64,000 nt of DNA from Croceitalea sp947503285 (GTDB lineage Bacteria > Bacteroidota > Bacteroidia > Flavobacteriales > Flavobacteriaceae): the NCBI RefSeq assembly GCF_036985505.1, contig NZ_BTGQ01000001.1:620001-684000 (forward strand), written 5' to 3'. Position numbers and translations under genes: made by a program. Positions 28,531 through 37,825 of this stretch are shown here, in pieces. The notes under the pieces were generated by a model. The model worked only from the letters and a program-made list of their open reading frames with translations, ran no database searches and was not told where the DNA came from. Each line of letters begins with the position of its first letter. The first letter of the stretch is position 1.

Positions 28531-29310
28531 TTACAAGGTGATTTCATCAGAAGTACCGTCAGGATACGTAAGTGTTGCCGTATTGTCACAAGTGCCATCC
28601 CCAAAGTCTACAGCTACTTCCAGACCATTTTTATTTACCTGCATTATACCAGAACTCCAGTGCTCACAAACCAAGGTTCTTGAAACATCCCCAGAAATCG
28701 TGTAGGTGTCCCCATTGAGTTGTACGGTCCAACTTCCTGAGAGGTTCCAAAGGGTATCCTCTCCTTCAGCGAAAACAAAATCAAAGGTTTTTGTACCATT
28801 TTCAGAAATGGTTTCCCCAGTTTCAAATTCTACCGTAATGTTACTACTGATGGTAAACGAGATAGCTTCTTCAGTACCTGTCGTATTCAGGGTAAAAGTT
28901 CTTGTTCCGTTTATCTTAATGTTCCCTATGAAAAAATCCTCGAAAGTAGCCGTGTAGCTTGCCGTATTTGAATCAGCGCCATATATCACGGTAAGGGTAC
29001 CATTTGCATTTTCGGTACCATTCAATACGCAATTATTGAATGTCGCCGTAAAACCGGTTTCGGTGTATTCAGCAGTATAACAATCATTGGAGGTTTGGAA
29101 GGATTTATTGGAATTCGAATTGCCAGTATACAATTCTGCCAAGGCAGTGTCTAAGGCACTTGTCACTTCATCGGTGTCTAAGATTGTTTGTAATTCCGTT
29201 TGACTAAGCTCTTGGGTCAAAACGGTATCTTCATTCGCATCTTCACTACAGGACAAAGAGCAAAGTAAGATTCCCGCAGTAACTAAAAGATTTATTTTTC
29301 TTATCATCAT
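28531..29310 (-). CDS. Lipoprotein of unknown function, Thr/Asn-rich beta protein
   Basis: Start at 29310 (or 29307), lipobox LLCSLSCSE. After a short acidic linker (EDANEDTVLTQELSQTEL) the rest is a Thr-, Asn- and Gly-rich beta sandwich with tandem strand motifs (NGTENANGTLTVIYG, ITVEFETGETISENGTKTF). Such sequences are common in Bacteroidota surface lipoproteins with no assigned role. Its terminator lies 25 bases downstream. Confidence 0.7.
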   Translation of the reverse strand: MMIRKINLLVTAGILLCSLSCSEDANEDTVLTQELSQTELQTILDTDEVTSALDTALAELYTGNSNSNKSFQTSNDCYTAEYTETGFTATFNNCVLNGTENANGTLTVIYGADSNTASYTATFEDFFIGNIKINGTRTFTLNTTGTEEAISFTISSNITVEFETGETISENGTKTFDFVFAEGEDTLWNLSGSWTVQLNGDTYTISGDVSRTLVCEHWSSGIMQVNKNGLEVAVDFGDGTCDNTATLTYPDGTSDEITL

Positions 29311-29602
29311 CTTGGTTGTATTTGCCACGAAAAACGTTAAGCGCGTCTTTTTAGTGCAAGAAACCACCTAATATCGATGAAAAACCTAAAAATTTAACGG
29401 TCTTTTGTACGCTACAAAAATGAAACGCTACGTTCCAACCTTGTTATTGCCCCAACTTACACCTACTTCAATAGGATTTCACTACTTATGGAATCCAGGT
29501 TCATGAAGTGGACAACCGTTGGCACTATATAGTCCTTTCTTTATGAAACACCGACGGAATCTACCTAAGAACAGCCGAGAATTGGTGGGTTCCCGTGTAA
29601 GT

Positions 29603-31192
29603 TCAATACCCCTTGGCTTCCATATCCTCTAGTATCGTCTTAAAACCCAATGCCACCCCATTCGTCCAACCGAAACCGTCTTGGGTCTCATATTCACCGC
29701 CGCCAGAGAGCAAGGTCAGATCTTCAACATTGTATTTTTCCATCATTTTGCCCGTATTTTTAAAGACCTTTTCATTTAAGGCCAACCAGCGTTCCATAAT
29801 TTCTTTTGCCTCGGTGATGTAGCCATAATTCAAAAGTCCATTGACCGCTATCCATTGTAATGGTGCCCATCCATTAGGCGCATCCCATTGTTGCCCTGAA
29901 TTCTTGAGTGTGGTCACCAATCCGCCGTCTTTTAAAAATTGTTCCATGATGACATTTTTGACCCGTTCGGCCTGTGTCTTGTTGGCAATACCATAAAACA
30001 ACGGATATACTCCAGCCAAGGTCAATTCATCGGTCTGTTCAGCACGTTTGAAATCAAAATCCATGTAGAATCCCAACTCTTCATTCCACATGTATTCCCG
30101 TATTAACCCTCTGCGCACGGATGCTTTTCCACGAAAATAAGCGGCCCCATCCCGATCACCTTTCATTCTAACGGCCTTGGCCAAAAGGGTCTCTAAATTA
30201 TAGAGCAAGCAATTTAAATCCACCGGTAGTATTGCCAGAGTCATCGTACTTGAAAAATCATCCTCGTTTTGATACCATCTAGAGCTGAAATCCCAGCCTG
30301 ATTCCGCACTGGAACGAAGGTTTTGATACAAATCGGCCTTATCCTCAACACTTTCAAATTCAGAGGCCAAATGCAAATCTTCTTTGTAAGCTTCAGGTCT
30401 TGGCTTTCGACCGGAATCGTAGTAGCGATTGAGTAGATTGCCCCCAATCATCTGCACGACATGCTTACTTGCCCCATAGGGTCGGTCAATGGAATCATGG
30501 GCCATGAAAAATTCATACTCCTTTAAGAGTTCAGGTAGGTAGTACAAAAGCATATTATCATCTTCACGGGCAAGAGCATTGACCATCATGCCATAGAACG
30601 GGGGTTGTGAACGCGTTCTGTAATAATCTCTTGTACCGTTTGGTATAAAACCTATGGAGTCTATTAAAAAGGTGAAATTATCTACCATATTTTTTGCTAA
30701 ATCCCTTCTGTCGGCGGCCAGTAATCCCTCTAAAGTGAAATAACTGTCCCAGTAATAAATTTCTTGAAAGCGCCCCCCAGGTACGACATACTTGTGGGGC
30801 AGCGGAATTCTTGAGGAATTCGCAACGGCTTTATCAGGACCCCGAGTGAGCTTATCCCACATGATATTGATGTGTTCGTACATCGTTTTGGTGGTATCCG
30901 TTTTGAATTCAAGGGATTTCATGGACTTATCCTCAAAATTAGCCTCAACAAAAGCCTTTAAACTGAAGTCGGGGGCCTCTTTTTCACGCAAATACCGCTC
31001 TTCTAAAATCATATACGATTCTTTTGGAACCAAATCGACAAAGGTTTTGGAGTCTTTGAAGATTGCGGCCAACTGAATATCCTTAAAAAATTGGGTTTCG
31101 TATAAACTGGCAACCTTGGATTGAGTGGCTTTTTGTTTACATGAAAAAAACATGAAAAAAACGATGAGAACAAGTGTAGGGTATTTGGTCAT
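29603..31192 (-). CDS. Trehalase (GH37 alpha,alpha-trehalase), lipoprotein
   Basis: Both trehalase signatures are present: PGGRFQEIYYWDSYFTLEGL (about residues 137-156) and QWDAPNGWAPLQWIAVNGL near residue 440. Lipobox FFMFFSCKQK suggests a periplasm-facing lipoprotein. It hydrolyses trehalose to two glucose. It is divergent from the GntR regulator gene, and both a perfect palindrome in the shared promoter and a near-copy inside its own 5' coding region point to control by that regulator. 529 residues is standard length. Confidence 0.95.
   Translation of the reverse strand: MTKYPTLVLIVFFMFFSCKQKATQSKVASLYETQFFKDIQLAAIFKDSKTFVDLVPKESYMILEERYLREKEAPDFSLKAFVEANFEDKSMKSLEFKTDTTKTMYEHINIMWDKLTRGPDKAVANSSRIPLPHKYVVPGGRFQEIYYWDSYFTLEGLLAADRRDLAKNMVDNFTFLIDSIGFIPNGTRDYYRTRSQPPFYGMMVNALAREDDNMLLYYLPELLKEYEFFMAHDSIDRPYGASKHVVQMIGGNLLNRYYDSGRKPRPEAYKEDLHLASEFESVEDKADLYQNLRSSAESGWDFSSRWYQNEDDFSSTMTLAILPVDLNCLLYNLETLLAKAVRMKGDRDGAAYFRGKASVRRGLIREYMWNEELGFYMDFDFKRAEQTDELTLAGVYPLFYGIANKTQAERVKNVIMEQFLKDGGLVTTLKNSGQQWDAPNGWAPLQWIAVNGLLNYGYITEAKEIMERWLALNEKVFKNTGKMMEKYNVEDLTLLSGGGEYETQDGFGWTNGVALGFKTILEDMEAKGY
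31007..31020. promoter_or_regulatory. Second GntR-type operator-like palindrome, inside the trehalase gene
   Basis: AATCATATACGATT differs at one base from the 14-base palindrome at 31255-31268. It lies about 170 bases inside the trehalase coding region and about 250 bases from the first site, a distance suited to looping. It could be chance, since it is coding sequence. Confidence 0.45.
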
Positions 31193-31254
31193 ATTTTCAA
31201 TTTTGGTTTGAAAATTTAAATATAAAACAATATTAAGGAAGTATTCTGGTTATA

Positions 31255-31268
31255 AATCGTATACGATT
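31255..31268. promoter_or_regulatory. GntR/FCD-type operator palindrome in the trehalase-regulator intergenic region
   Basis: AATCGTATACGATT is a perfect 14-base palindrome ending 10 bases before the regulator ATG. Its core TCGTATACGA fits the TnGTATACnA pattern bound by many FCD-type GntR proteins. It sits between divergent genes for trehalase and the regulator and probably serves auto-control plus trehalase control. Confidence 0.65.
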
Positions 31269-31278
31269 ATTGCCAGAC

Positions 31279-31941
31279 ATGCAGCCTAAAGCAATCTTAC
31301 GAAACCGGGTCAGGTCACATCTACTCTCACAAATAACCAAGGGGACGATTACCATTGGAAAAACCTTGAACTTGGCACAAATATCAAGGGACCTTGGTAT
31401 TAGTGTCACGCCAATTCGAGAAGCCTTAAGTCAATTGGAACAAGCCCGGATTGTAAATGCAATACCCAATAGGGGTTTTGTAGTACCTGAGTTGTCTTTT
31501 TCTGAGGCAGGGGATCTTTATGAAACCATTGCTCAATTGGAAATGATGGCACTTGAGGGTTCTTCTTTCAAAACAAATACCTTGGCCCAGTTAAAAGCTA
31601 TCCAAAAAAAGCTACAGCAAGCCCACTCCCCTTCTACAAGAGTACACACAAGAATGATTTTCCACCATATTTTAGTCGGTGATTGCGCGAACAAGACCTT
31701 ATTGTCATTGCTACAAGATTTGGAAGCAAGGGTTGTTTTTTACGAGCAATTGTTGCTAACCGAAGCCTCTTTTTATGAGCAGGTTGACAATCAAAATGAA
31801 TCCATTATTCAAGCTATCGAAGAAGACAATATTCCGACCGCCGCCTTGATATTGAAAATGAACTGGATGGCCATACTTGAACATATACGGGGACAGCTAG
31901 TACTTGCGAAAACAGTCGACTTTGAAACAATAGAAGGATAA
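31279..31941 (+). CDS. GntR-family transcriptional regulator (FCD type)
   Basis: The N-terminal winged helix-turn-helix reads LNLAQISRDLGISVTPIREALSQLEQARIVNAIPNRGFVV, here split across residues about 28-70, typical of GntR. The C-terminal domain (75-215) is all-helical with the FCD pattern (ETIAQLEMMALE, FHHILVGD). It binds a small metabolite, perhaps a sugar-related ligand given its divergent trehalase partner. ATG at 31279 is chosen over a TTG three codons upstream because the operator palindrome ends at 31268. Confidence 0.92.
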   Translation: MQPKAILRNRVRSHLLSQITKGTITIGKTLNLAQISRDLGISVTPIREALSQLEQARIVNAIPNRGFVVPELSFSEAGDLYETIAQLEMMALEGSSFKTNTLAQLKAIQKKLQQAHSPSTRVHTRMIFHHILVGDCANKTLLSLLQDLEARVVFYEQLLLTEASFYEQVDNQNESIIQAIEEDNIPTAALILKMNWMAILEHIRGQLVLAKTVDFETIEG

Positions 31942-32103
31942 TCGCAACGTTCGTATAGTATGCGCTATCTGAACCCACAAATTGCATCACTGGCCAAAAA
32001 GAAAAAAACCTCATTGGTTAGAACGCAGGTCTCTTGCGGAATTTTTCAGGAAACGGATTTCTCAGTCACACGTATGGACAAAAGAAGACTTTCAGAAGAG
32101 GCC

Positions 32104-33183
32104 TTACTCCGTAAAAAGTGATTTATCCAACCCCGGAATTAGGTTTAAAGCGTTTTTATAGTATACTTTCTTTAATACTTCGTCCGGTAAATCAAGCCCA
32201 TACATAGCCCAAAAAGCATGATACTTTTTATAATATGGAAAGTACTCATCGGCTGTTTCAAGCACCCTAAAATATGTTGGAAACTCCTCTGGTTTCCAGC
32301 TGTCTTTACCGAATAATATCCGATTTTGATATTTGATAAAGAAAGCCCTTGCTTGCCTGGGCTGTCTACCCAATTCGGCAATAACGGCCGCAATACCTAC
32401 GTACATGTTCGGCAATTCATCCAACAACTGCCCTAACCTATTCAAATTATTCGCATACCACCCCATATGGGCGTTTATGAATTTGGTCTTTGTATGTTTT
32501 TTGAACATACGGTGCTGTTCATCAATAATTTGTTGCCAAGGCGCAGGATTGGTGGCCGAACGTTTTCGCCTTGGTTTCGTCTTAAGTTCTAGCCATCGCT
32601 CATTGGTACTGTCCATGGGGTCCCAAAATGATTTGGGATCAGCGGCATGAATCAATACCGGTATCCCCAATTCAGCACATTTAAGCCAAATGGGATCTAG
32701 CCTTGGATCATCAATCGCTATGCGATTGCCGTTAATATCTTTATGGCGTAGCCCAAGGCTCTTATAAATTTTAAGTCCTTTGGCCCCTGCCTTGACATCG
32801 GCCTCCAATTGTTCGGCTGCCTTTCTCCCCCATTCTTCAGTACCTACGCCCCCAAAGTCAACATTGGCAAAAATGACGAATCGATTTGGGTAATTTTCAT
32901 TCACGTTTGTAAGCATGGCCCGTAACCCGGCACCAGAGCCACCACTCAAATTGACCATAATCCCTTCATTTAAGTCGTCCATATCAGCTATTAATTCAGA
33001 TAAATCTTGTTGAGCCATCCTGAACTGGTGACTATGGATATCGATGAACTTGAACTTTGCACTTGAAATCGGATTTTGGGGCACGACCAAAGTAGATTTC
33101 GGATCGTACGTTTCAAAACTCATTTCTTGGGCCAGTATTAGACTTGAACTGAGAACGGCTATTAGAATACTTAATCTTTTCAT
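32104..33183 (-). CDS. Secreted amidohydrolase-superfamily protein
   Basis: Signal peptide ending LILAQ. Metal-binding motifs of the amidohydrolase-2 group: FIDIHSHQFRM (near residue 47), VLIHAADPKSFWDP, FINAHMGWYANN and ILFGKDSW at the C terminus. It belongs with TIM-barrel hydrolases acting on C-N or C-C bonds. It is the last gene of the molybdenum operon, with start overlapping the mocA-like stop by four bases. This suggests that it acts on the product or substrate of the molybdoenzyme, but the chemistry is not predictable. Confidence 0.8.
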   Translation of the reverse strand: MKRLSILIAVLSSSLILAQEMSFETYDPKSTLVVPQNPISSAKFKFIDIHSHQFRMAQQDLSELIADMDDLNEGIMVNLSGGSGAGLRAMLTNVNENYPNRFVIFANVDFGGVGTEEWGRKAAEQLEADVKAGAKGLKIYKSLGLRHKDINGNRIAIDDPRLDPIWLKCAELGIPVLIHAADPKSFWDPMDSTNERWLELKTKPRRKRSATNPAPWQQIIDEQHRMFKKHTKTKFINAHMGWYANNLNRLGQLLDELPNMYVGIAAVIAELGRQPRQARAFFIKYQNRILFGKDSWKPEEFPTYFRVLETADEYFPYYKKYHAFWAMYGLDLPDEVLKKVYYKNALNLIPGLDKSLFTE

Positions 33184-33788
33184 TTTGGGCTGTTTTCTTT
33201 AATCAAATTATCATAATCTTCTTGGGTATCAATATCGGCAGCCTTGCTATTAGCGGCGACCCCTACTATTTCACTACGATAGCCCTTCATCAATTTTCTT
33301 GCACCGAAATCTTGATTCAATTTACGTAATTCCTTAAATAAGGATTGGTGGAATATTGCGGGAACCCCCTTACCATGACCGTAATCGGTGGCAGCTATCT
33401 TTACGTTTCTTTCATAAAAGGACCCCACGATCTTCTTTAAGAAAAACGCATCTAATAACGGTTGGTCGGCAAGCATTATCAAAATACCGGTATAGGCCTT
33501 TTTATTCATGAGTTCAGAAATCCCTAAAGCAATGGAGGTGCCCATTCCATCTTGCCAAGCTTTATTTTGTACAATACCAACTGGTTTATTTTTGATTTGT
33601 TTCTTGATTTGTTCAAAATTGGCTCCTAAAACAACCACAACATCCTTAGTGAGTTGAAGGGCTTCATCTATGCTGTGCCCCAATAAAGTGGTATGTTTCC
33701 ATTGCAATAATTGTTTGGGGCGCCCCATTCGCCTAGAAGCACCTGCCGCCAATACGATAACCCCTATGGCATCTGTTTTCGTCTCCAT
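33180..33788 (-). CDS. mocA: Molybdenum cofactor cytidylyltransferase-like protein
   Basis: The N terminus reads VIVLAAGASRRMGRPKQLLQW, the nucleotidyltransferase loop of MocA/MobA-like enzymes with the LAAGxSxRMGxxK pattern. It also has MLADQPLLD (metal-binding Asp) and GVPAIFHQSLF. MocA joins CTP to molybdopterin to form the MCD cofactor used by xanthine-oxidase-family enzymes, which matches the operon head. The ATG at 33788 shares a base with the xdhC stop. Confidence 0.85.
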   Translation of the reverse strand: METKTDAIGVIVLAAGASRRMGRPKQLLQWKHTTLLGHSIDEALQLTKDVVVVLGANFEQIKKQIKNKPVGIVQNKAWQDGMGTSIALGISELMNKKAYTGILIMLADQPLLDAFFLKKIVGSFYERNVKIAATDYGHGKGVPAIFHQSLFKELRKLNQDFGARKLMKGYRSEIVGVAANSKAADIDTQEDYDNLIKENSPK

Positions 33789-34795
33789 CAACTGTGAATA
33801 CTACCTCCTTTTGCCTTCAATAATATGGGCTCCTTTTTATTGACCACGGACAAAATTTCGGCCATTACGGATATTGCAATTTCTTGGGGGGTCTCTGCTC
33901 CAATATGGATTCCTGCCGGACCGTGAATCAACTCTAAATAAGTTTCTGAAATCTCTGGATACCTTTCCAGAAGTTCATTAAATAACTTTTCCCTTCTTCG
34001 AGAGGGGCCCAATAATCCTAAATAGGATAATCTCGTATCCCTTAGCGCAATTAAAAATTGTAAATCTTTGACATAACTATGCGTCATCAAAACCACAGCG
34101 GTATGTGCATCAAAATCAGGTTCAAAAACCTCGGCTTCCACACTTATAAAATCGGAGGCCCCAGGAAAATCATGGATTGATTTTTCTTCCCTAGGGTTGA
34201 CCACCATCGTAGCCTCCCACCCCGTCATGGCAGCAAAAGAACACAATTGCACCGCATCATGCTCTGAACCAATAATGACCAATTTAAAACAAGGTGGTAA
34301 TGATTGTTCGAATAACAACGTACCCGATGTATCAAAAGGGGAATTTCGTACTTGAAATGGTGTATCGTTTAAATAAAAAATGGAGCCAAAATCAGCATTT
34401 ATATCATGTTCTTTCTGATAATGACTTGTTATTTCTATGGAAGTCCGTTGTTTAATAGCATTCCAAAAATTCTTTATAAAATAGATATCGGGCTCAAAAG
34501 GTTCCAATAGAATATACAGTATGCCCTCACACCCCAAACGATAACGGCCATCATAGGTCATTATCTTCGAAAGTTTTGAGCTAAATACCGAAATGGCCTG
34601 TCGAAACACTTCTTTTTCTACACAACCGCCGCTTACAGCACCCGTCATTGTTCCATTTTCCTGTAAAAGCATGCGAACCCCGGGTCTTCGATATGAAGAA
34701 CCGTCCAACGCCACAACTGTGGCTAAGACACATGAAATACCTTCACTTTTTGCGGTTTCATAAGCGCTTACTATTTTCTTTAATTCGTGGGTCAT
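33788..34795 (-). CDS. xdhC: XdhC-family maturation factor
   Basis: XdhC/CoxI architecture: VLATVVALDGSSYRRPGVRM and GAVSGGCVEKEV at the N terminus; a Rossmann-like C-terminal domain with VVLMTHSYVKDLQFL, LSYLGLLGPSRRR and IHGPAGIHIGAETPQEIA. XdhC binds the cofactor, promotes its sulfuration and delivers it to xanthine-oxidase-type enzymes. The start overlaps the moeA stop by four bases (ATGA). Confidence 0.92.
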   Translation of the reverse strand: MTHELKKIVSAYETAKSEGISCVLATVVALDGSSYRRPGVRMLLQENGTMTGAVSGGCVEKEVFRQAISVFSSKLSKIMTYDGRYRLGCEGILYILLEPFEPDIYFIKNFWNAIKQRTSIEITSHYQKEHDINADFGSIFYLNDTPFQVRNSPFDTSGTLLFEQSLPPCFKLVIIGSEHDAVQLCSFAAMTGWEATMVVNPREEKSIHDFPGASDFISVEAEVFEPDFDAHTAVVLMTHSYVKDLQFLIALRDTRLSYLGLLGPSRRREKLFNELLERYPEISETYLELIHGPAGIHIGAETPQEIAISVMAEILSVVNKKEPILLKAKGGSIHS

Positions 34796-35994
34796 ACCAA
34801 GATTCTTCGGGTAGCTCTAAAAGGCACATTTTCGCCTTTCGTATATTTTTTTTGAGGTTGTAATCGTACAAAGCCATTGGCCTTGGTAAGACTGGTTAAA
34901 TCACCTGAGCCATTACCATAAACCAAGTTTGCCATTAATCGCCCCTCTTCAATTTTAAGTTTGGCTCTTATAAACCGTGTCAAATCAGTACTATTATCAA
35001 AAGACTCCCCTAAAGTTACGGTAATTTCTTTGCTTGATGTGCCCAAACTTTTTTGCAACCAGGGTAAAAAATAGTACTGGTAATTTGCAAAGGTGGATCC
35101 AGGATTTCCTGGAAAAGCAAAAACAGTGGTCTTAGTTGCCTGATGACGACCAAACCAAAAAGGCTTTCCGGGACGTTGTTTTACCTTGTGAAATACTTTT
35201 TCAATACCCAAGGTCTCAAAAACCTCGGGTAAATAATCATATTTTCCTTTGGACACTCCCCCACTTAACAAAATCGCATCATATTCTTTTAGGGCACTGG
35301 AAATGCCTTTTATGGTGGATTCTTTGTCATCTGCGATATGCATTGCCGTTGCAATTAGACCTTGGTTCAATAATGCTGCCCGTAAGGTATGTGAATTGGA
35401 TTTTCGAATCTGATGGGGCTTTGGAACTTCGCCAACATCGACGAGTTCATCACCTGTGGAAACAATACAAATAGTCGGGTTCTTTTTAACCTTTACAAAA
35501 GCTTTTCCGACCGAGGCCAATACCCCGATTTCCGCGGCAGTAATGGAGGTGCCCGCTTTCAGGATTTCGCTGCCGATGGGTTCATCACTACCTTTGCCGT
35601 GAATATTCTGTCCACTTTTTACAGGTTTTTCGAGGGTCGCAACACCGTCTTTGATGCCTATATGCTCGTACATTACTACAGTATCGCAATTTATAGGCAG
35701 CATAGCTCCCGTCATGACCTCAATACACGCATCTGAATCATCTAAGGTCATTTGCGGACTACCAGCGGCAGCGATACCCATAATCTTAAACCTAGACTTG
35801 CCATTTTCAATCGCTTGATAGTTTAAGGCAATGCCATCTTTGGTCGCCCTATCAAAAGGTGGAAAATCCCTATCCGCATAAATGGTTTCCGCCAAAACCC
35901 TACCATGTGCTTTATCAAGTGGAACAGTAACGCTACCAAAATCTGCCGTATTTGCCAATACCAAGTCAAAAGCTTCTTGAAATGAAATCATCAT
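34792..35994 (-). CDS. moeA: Molybdopterin molybdenumtransferase MoeA
   Basis: 400 residues with MoeA landmarks: FDRATKDGIAL (DGxA motif) near 45, GKGSDEPIGSEIL, VSTGDELVD, KSNSHTLRAAL, LLSGGVSKGKYDYL and FAFPGNPGSTF. MoeA inserts molybdate into adenylylated molybdopterin. It sits between the TSUP and xdhC genes with four-base overlaps on both sides. Confidence 0.95.
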   Translation of the reverse strand: MMISFQEAFDLVLANTADFGSVTVPLDKAHGRVLAETIYADRDFPPFDRATKDGIALNYQAIENGKSRFKIMGIAAAGSPQMTLDDSDACIEVMTGAMLPINCDTVVMYEHIGIKDGVATLEKPVKSGQNIHGKGSDEPIGSEILKAGTSITAAEIGVLASVGKAFVKVKKNPTICIVSTGDELVDVGEVPKPHQIRKSNSHTLRAALLNQGLIATAMHIADDKESTIKGISSALKEYDAILLSGGVSKGKYDYLPEVFETLGIEKVFHKVKQRPGKPFWFGRHQATKTTVFAFPGNPGSTFANYQYYFLPWLQKSLGTSSKEITVTLGESFDNSTDLTRFIRAKLKIEEGRLMANLVYGNGSGDLTSLTKANGFVRLQPQKKYTKGENVPFRATRRILV

Positions 35995-36770
35995 AAAAAA
36001 TTGATTTGTAGACCATTATCCAACAATACCCTTACCCCAACAAAGAGAACCAATAGCGCCGTCAATAGACGGATTCCCTTTGCAGAAATCCTACTTAAGC
36101 TTAGCCGAACACCTAGTTGACCTCCAATCAAAACTGCAGCCAACAAACCTATAATTTCGGGCCAAAAAAGTTCAAAAGTACCTCCCGTCACCAAACCGCT
36201 AATCCCAGAAATCGAATTCACTAAAATAAAAAAGCTGGCCAAAGCAGCTATGGTTATTGGTTTGTCCCATTTCATCTGGTTTAAGATCGGTGCCAGAAAT
36301 ATTCCCCCACCAATGCCCACTAGACCCGACAAAAACCCAATTCCGGCACCTAAAATATAGGGCAGATATAGTGGATAGGTAACCGTGTTGTATTTTGATT
36401 TTAAATTCAGGGTTTGAATAACAAGTGCTAAAGCAGCTATTATCAGTGAGATACCAAGAATGATGAAAAAAATATGCTCTTTCAAACGAAAGGAAGCCCC
36501 TAGAAACGCCATGGGTACACTGGCCAATATAAAAGGAAGGAATTTTTTGATTTTTAAATGCCCCTTTCTATAAAATAAATAGCAACTACCTGAAACAACC
36601 ATTAAATTGCAAAGCAGTGCCGTACTTCGAATAACGAAAAAACTGGTCAGTAAGAGTGTTAAAAGTGCCAAGTAGCTTGACCCCCCTCCAAAACCTACTG
36701 CGGCATATAATAGGGCCACAATAAAAAATAGGAGCATCACATAAACGAGCTCGCCTATTTCTAATGGCAT
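35991..36770 (-). CDS. TSUP (TauE/SafE) family transporter
   Basis: About seven to eight transmembrane helices with the TSUP duplicates: YAAVGFGGGSSYLALLTL and IGFLSGLVGIGGGIFLAPIL. The family exports sulfite, sulfoacetate or related anions or handles other sulfur compounds. Its placement inside the cofactor operon, next to a rhodanese-containing MoeB, suggests a sulfur-related role (supplying or releasing sulfur species), but the ligand is not shown by sequence. Four-base overlap with moeA, ten-base overlap with moeB. Confidence 0.9.
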   Translation of the reverse strand: MPLEIGELVYVMLLFFIVALLYAAVGFGGGSSYLALLTLLLTSFFVIRSTALLCNLMVVSGSCYLFYRKGHLKIKKFLPFILASVPMAFLGASFRLKEHIFFIILGISLIIAALALVIQTLNLKSKYNTVTYPLYLPYILGAGIGFLSGLVGIGGGIFLAPILNQMKWDKPITIAALASFFILVNSISGISGLVTGGTFELFWPEIIGLLAAVLIGGQLGVRLSLSRISAKGIRLLTALLVLFVGVRVLLDNGLQINFL

Positions 36771-37825
36771 AATGAAGTTATTTCGTTCATTCCGCCAGAA
36801 ATGGAAATCAATATGGCGTCAGGATTTCTTTCTTGCACTAATTTTACCGCAGCTTCACTACGCTTACCCGATTGGCATAAAAAATACACGGGATACCTAA
36901 AATCCAAACAGGAACTTTCTTGAACAAGTTCATCGATAGGAATATGAAGTGCATTGTCCATATGGTTCTCCATATACTCTTTTTGGGTACGCACATCGAT
37001 AAGTTGAACAGGCGTTTCAAGTGCCATAAACGCTTCTGCCGTAATTTCTGCAACCGTTTCACAACCTGAAAAACCGTAATCGTCTTGTAGCAGTTCTATT
37101 TCTTGGTTTTTGGTGTCAGCTTCAAATCGTATCTTTTGGGTAGTTTGTGACATACCGTCGTATAGCAATAATTTACCTGATAAGGCCTCTCCTATTCCAG
37201 TAATAACCTTAACGACTTCAAGCGCCTGTAACGAACCTATAATACCTGGCAGCACCCCTAAAACCCCATTGACATCACAATTGGGAATCTCATTGATTTT
37301 TGGAGCATCAGGAAACAAACAACGATAGGTAGGACCACCTTTATAATTGAATACACTTACCTGTCCTTCAAATGAATGTAATGCCCCATAAATAAAGGGT
37401 TTTTTAGCGATAACACAGGCGTCATTCAATAAATACCTGGTGGCAAAATTATCGGTGGCATCTACAACTACATCAAAATGAGATATGATATCGATTGCAT
37501 TTTCCACAGTTAAAAATGTGGGATAGGATTCTAAGTTTGTGTTCGAATTTTGATTCCTTAATTTTTCCAGGGCCACGGTTAACTTTGCCCTACCAACATC
37601 CGTTTCGGTATAAAGAACTTGCCGCTGAAGGTTATGGAGTTCGATACGGTCATTTTCTACCAAACCCAAAGTTCCGATGCCCATGGCGTTAAGGTATTGG
37701 GCCACTGGAATTCCCAAACCACCTAGACCAACAATCAAAACCCTACTGTTCAGCAACTTACTTTGATTGTTCGAACCAAAGCTTTCAAGATTTTCTTGAC
37801 GACGGTATCTTGAAGGGCTATTCAT
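36761..37825 (-). CDS. moeB: MoeB/ThiF E1-like enzyme with C-terminal rhodanese domain (MOCS3-like)
   Basis: The adenylation half has VLIVGLGGLGIPVAQYL, DATDNFATRYLLND and PNCDVNGVLGVLPGIIGSLQ. The rhodanese half (about 270-354) has IDVRTQKEYMENHMDNALHI and the persulfide loop YFLCQSGKRSEAA. This layout matches MOCS3, which both activates and sulfurates the MoaD C terminus. The paired zinc CxxC motifs of E. coli MoeB are absent (TYRC replaces the first pair; the second is missing), a variation also seen in other fused forms. It acts in the cytoplasm on the MoaD encoded in the same operon. Confidence 0.92.
   Translation of the reverse strand: MNSPSRYRRQENLESFGSNNQSKLLNSRVLIVGLGGLGIPVAQYLNAMGIGTLGLVENDRIELHNLQRQVLYTETDVGRAKLTVALEKLRNQNSNTNLESYPTFLTVENAIDIISHFDVVVDATDNFATRYLLNDACVIAKKPFIYGALHSFEGQVSVFNYKGGPTYRCLFPDAPKINEIPNCDVNGVLGVLPGIIGSLQALEVVKVITGIGEALSGKLLLYDGMSQTTQKIRFEADTKNQEIELLQDDYGFSGCETVAEITAEAFMALETPVQLIDVRTQKEYMENHMDNALHIPIDELVQESSCLDFRYPVYFLCQSGKRSEAAVKLVQERNPDAILISISGGMNEITSLCH

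Noticed and set aside
31960..32121. 53-residue plus frame after the GntR gene
   Set aside because: Lys/Arg-rich and open, but overlaps the amidohydrolase 3' end by 18 bases and has no conserved pattern. It could be real; evidence too thin to list.
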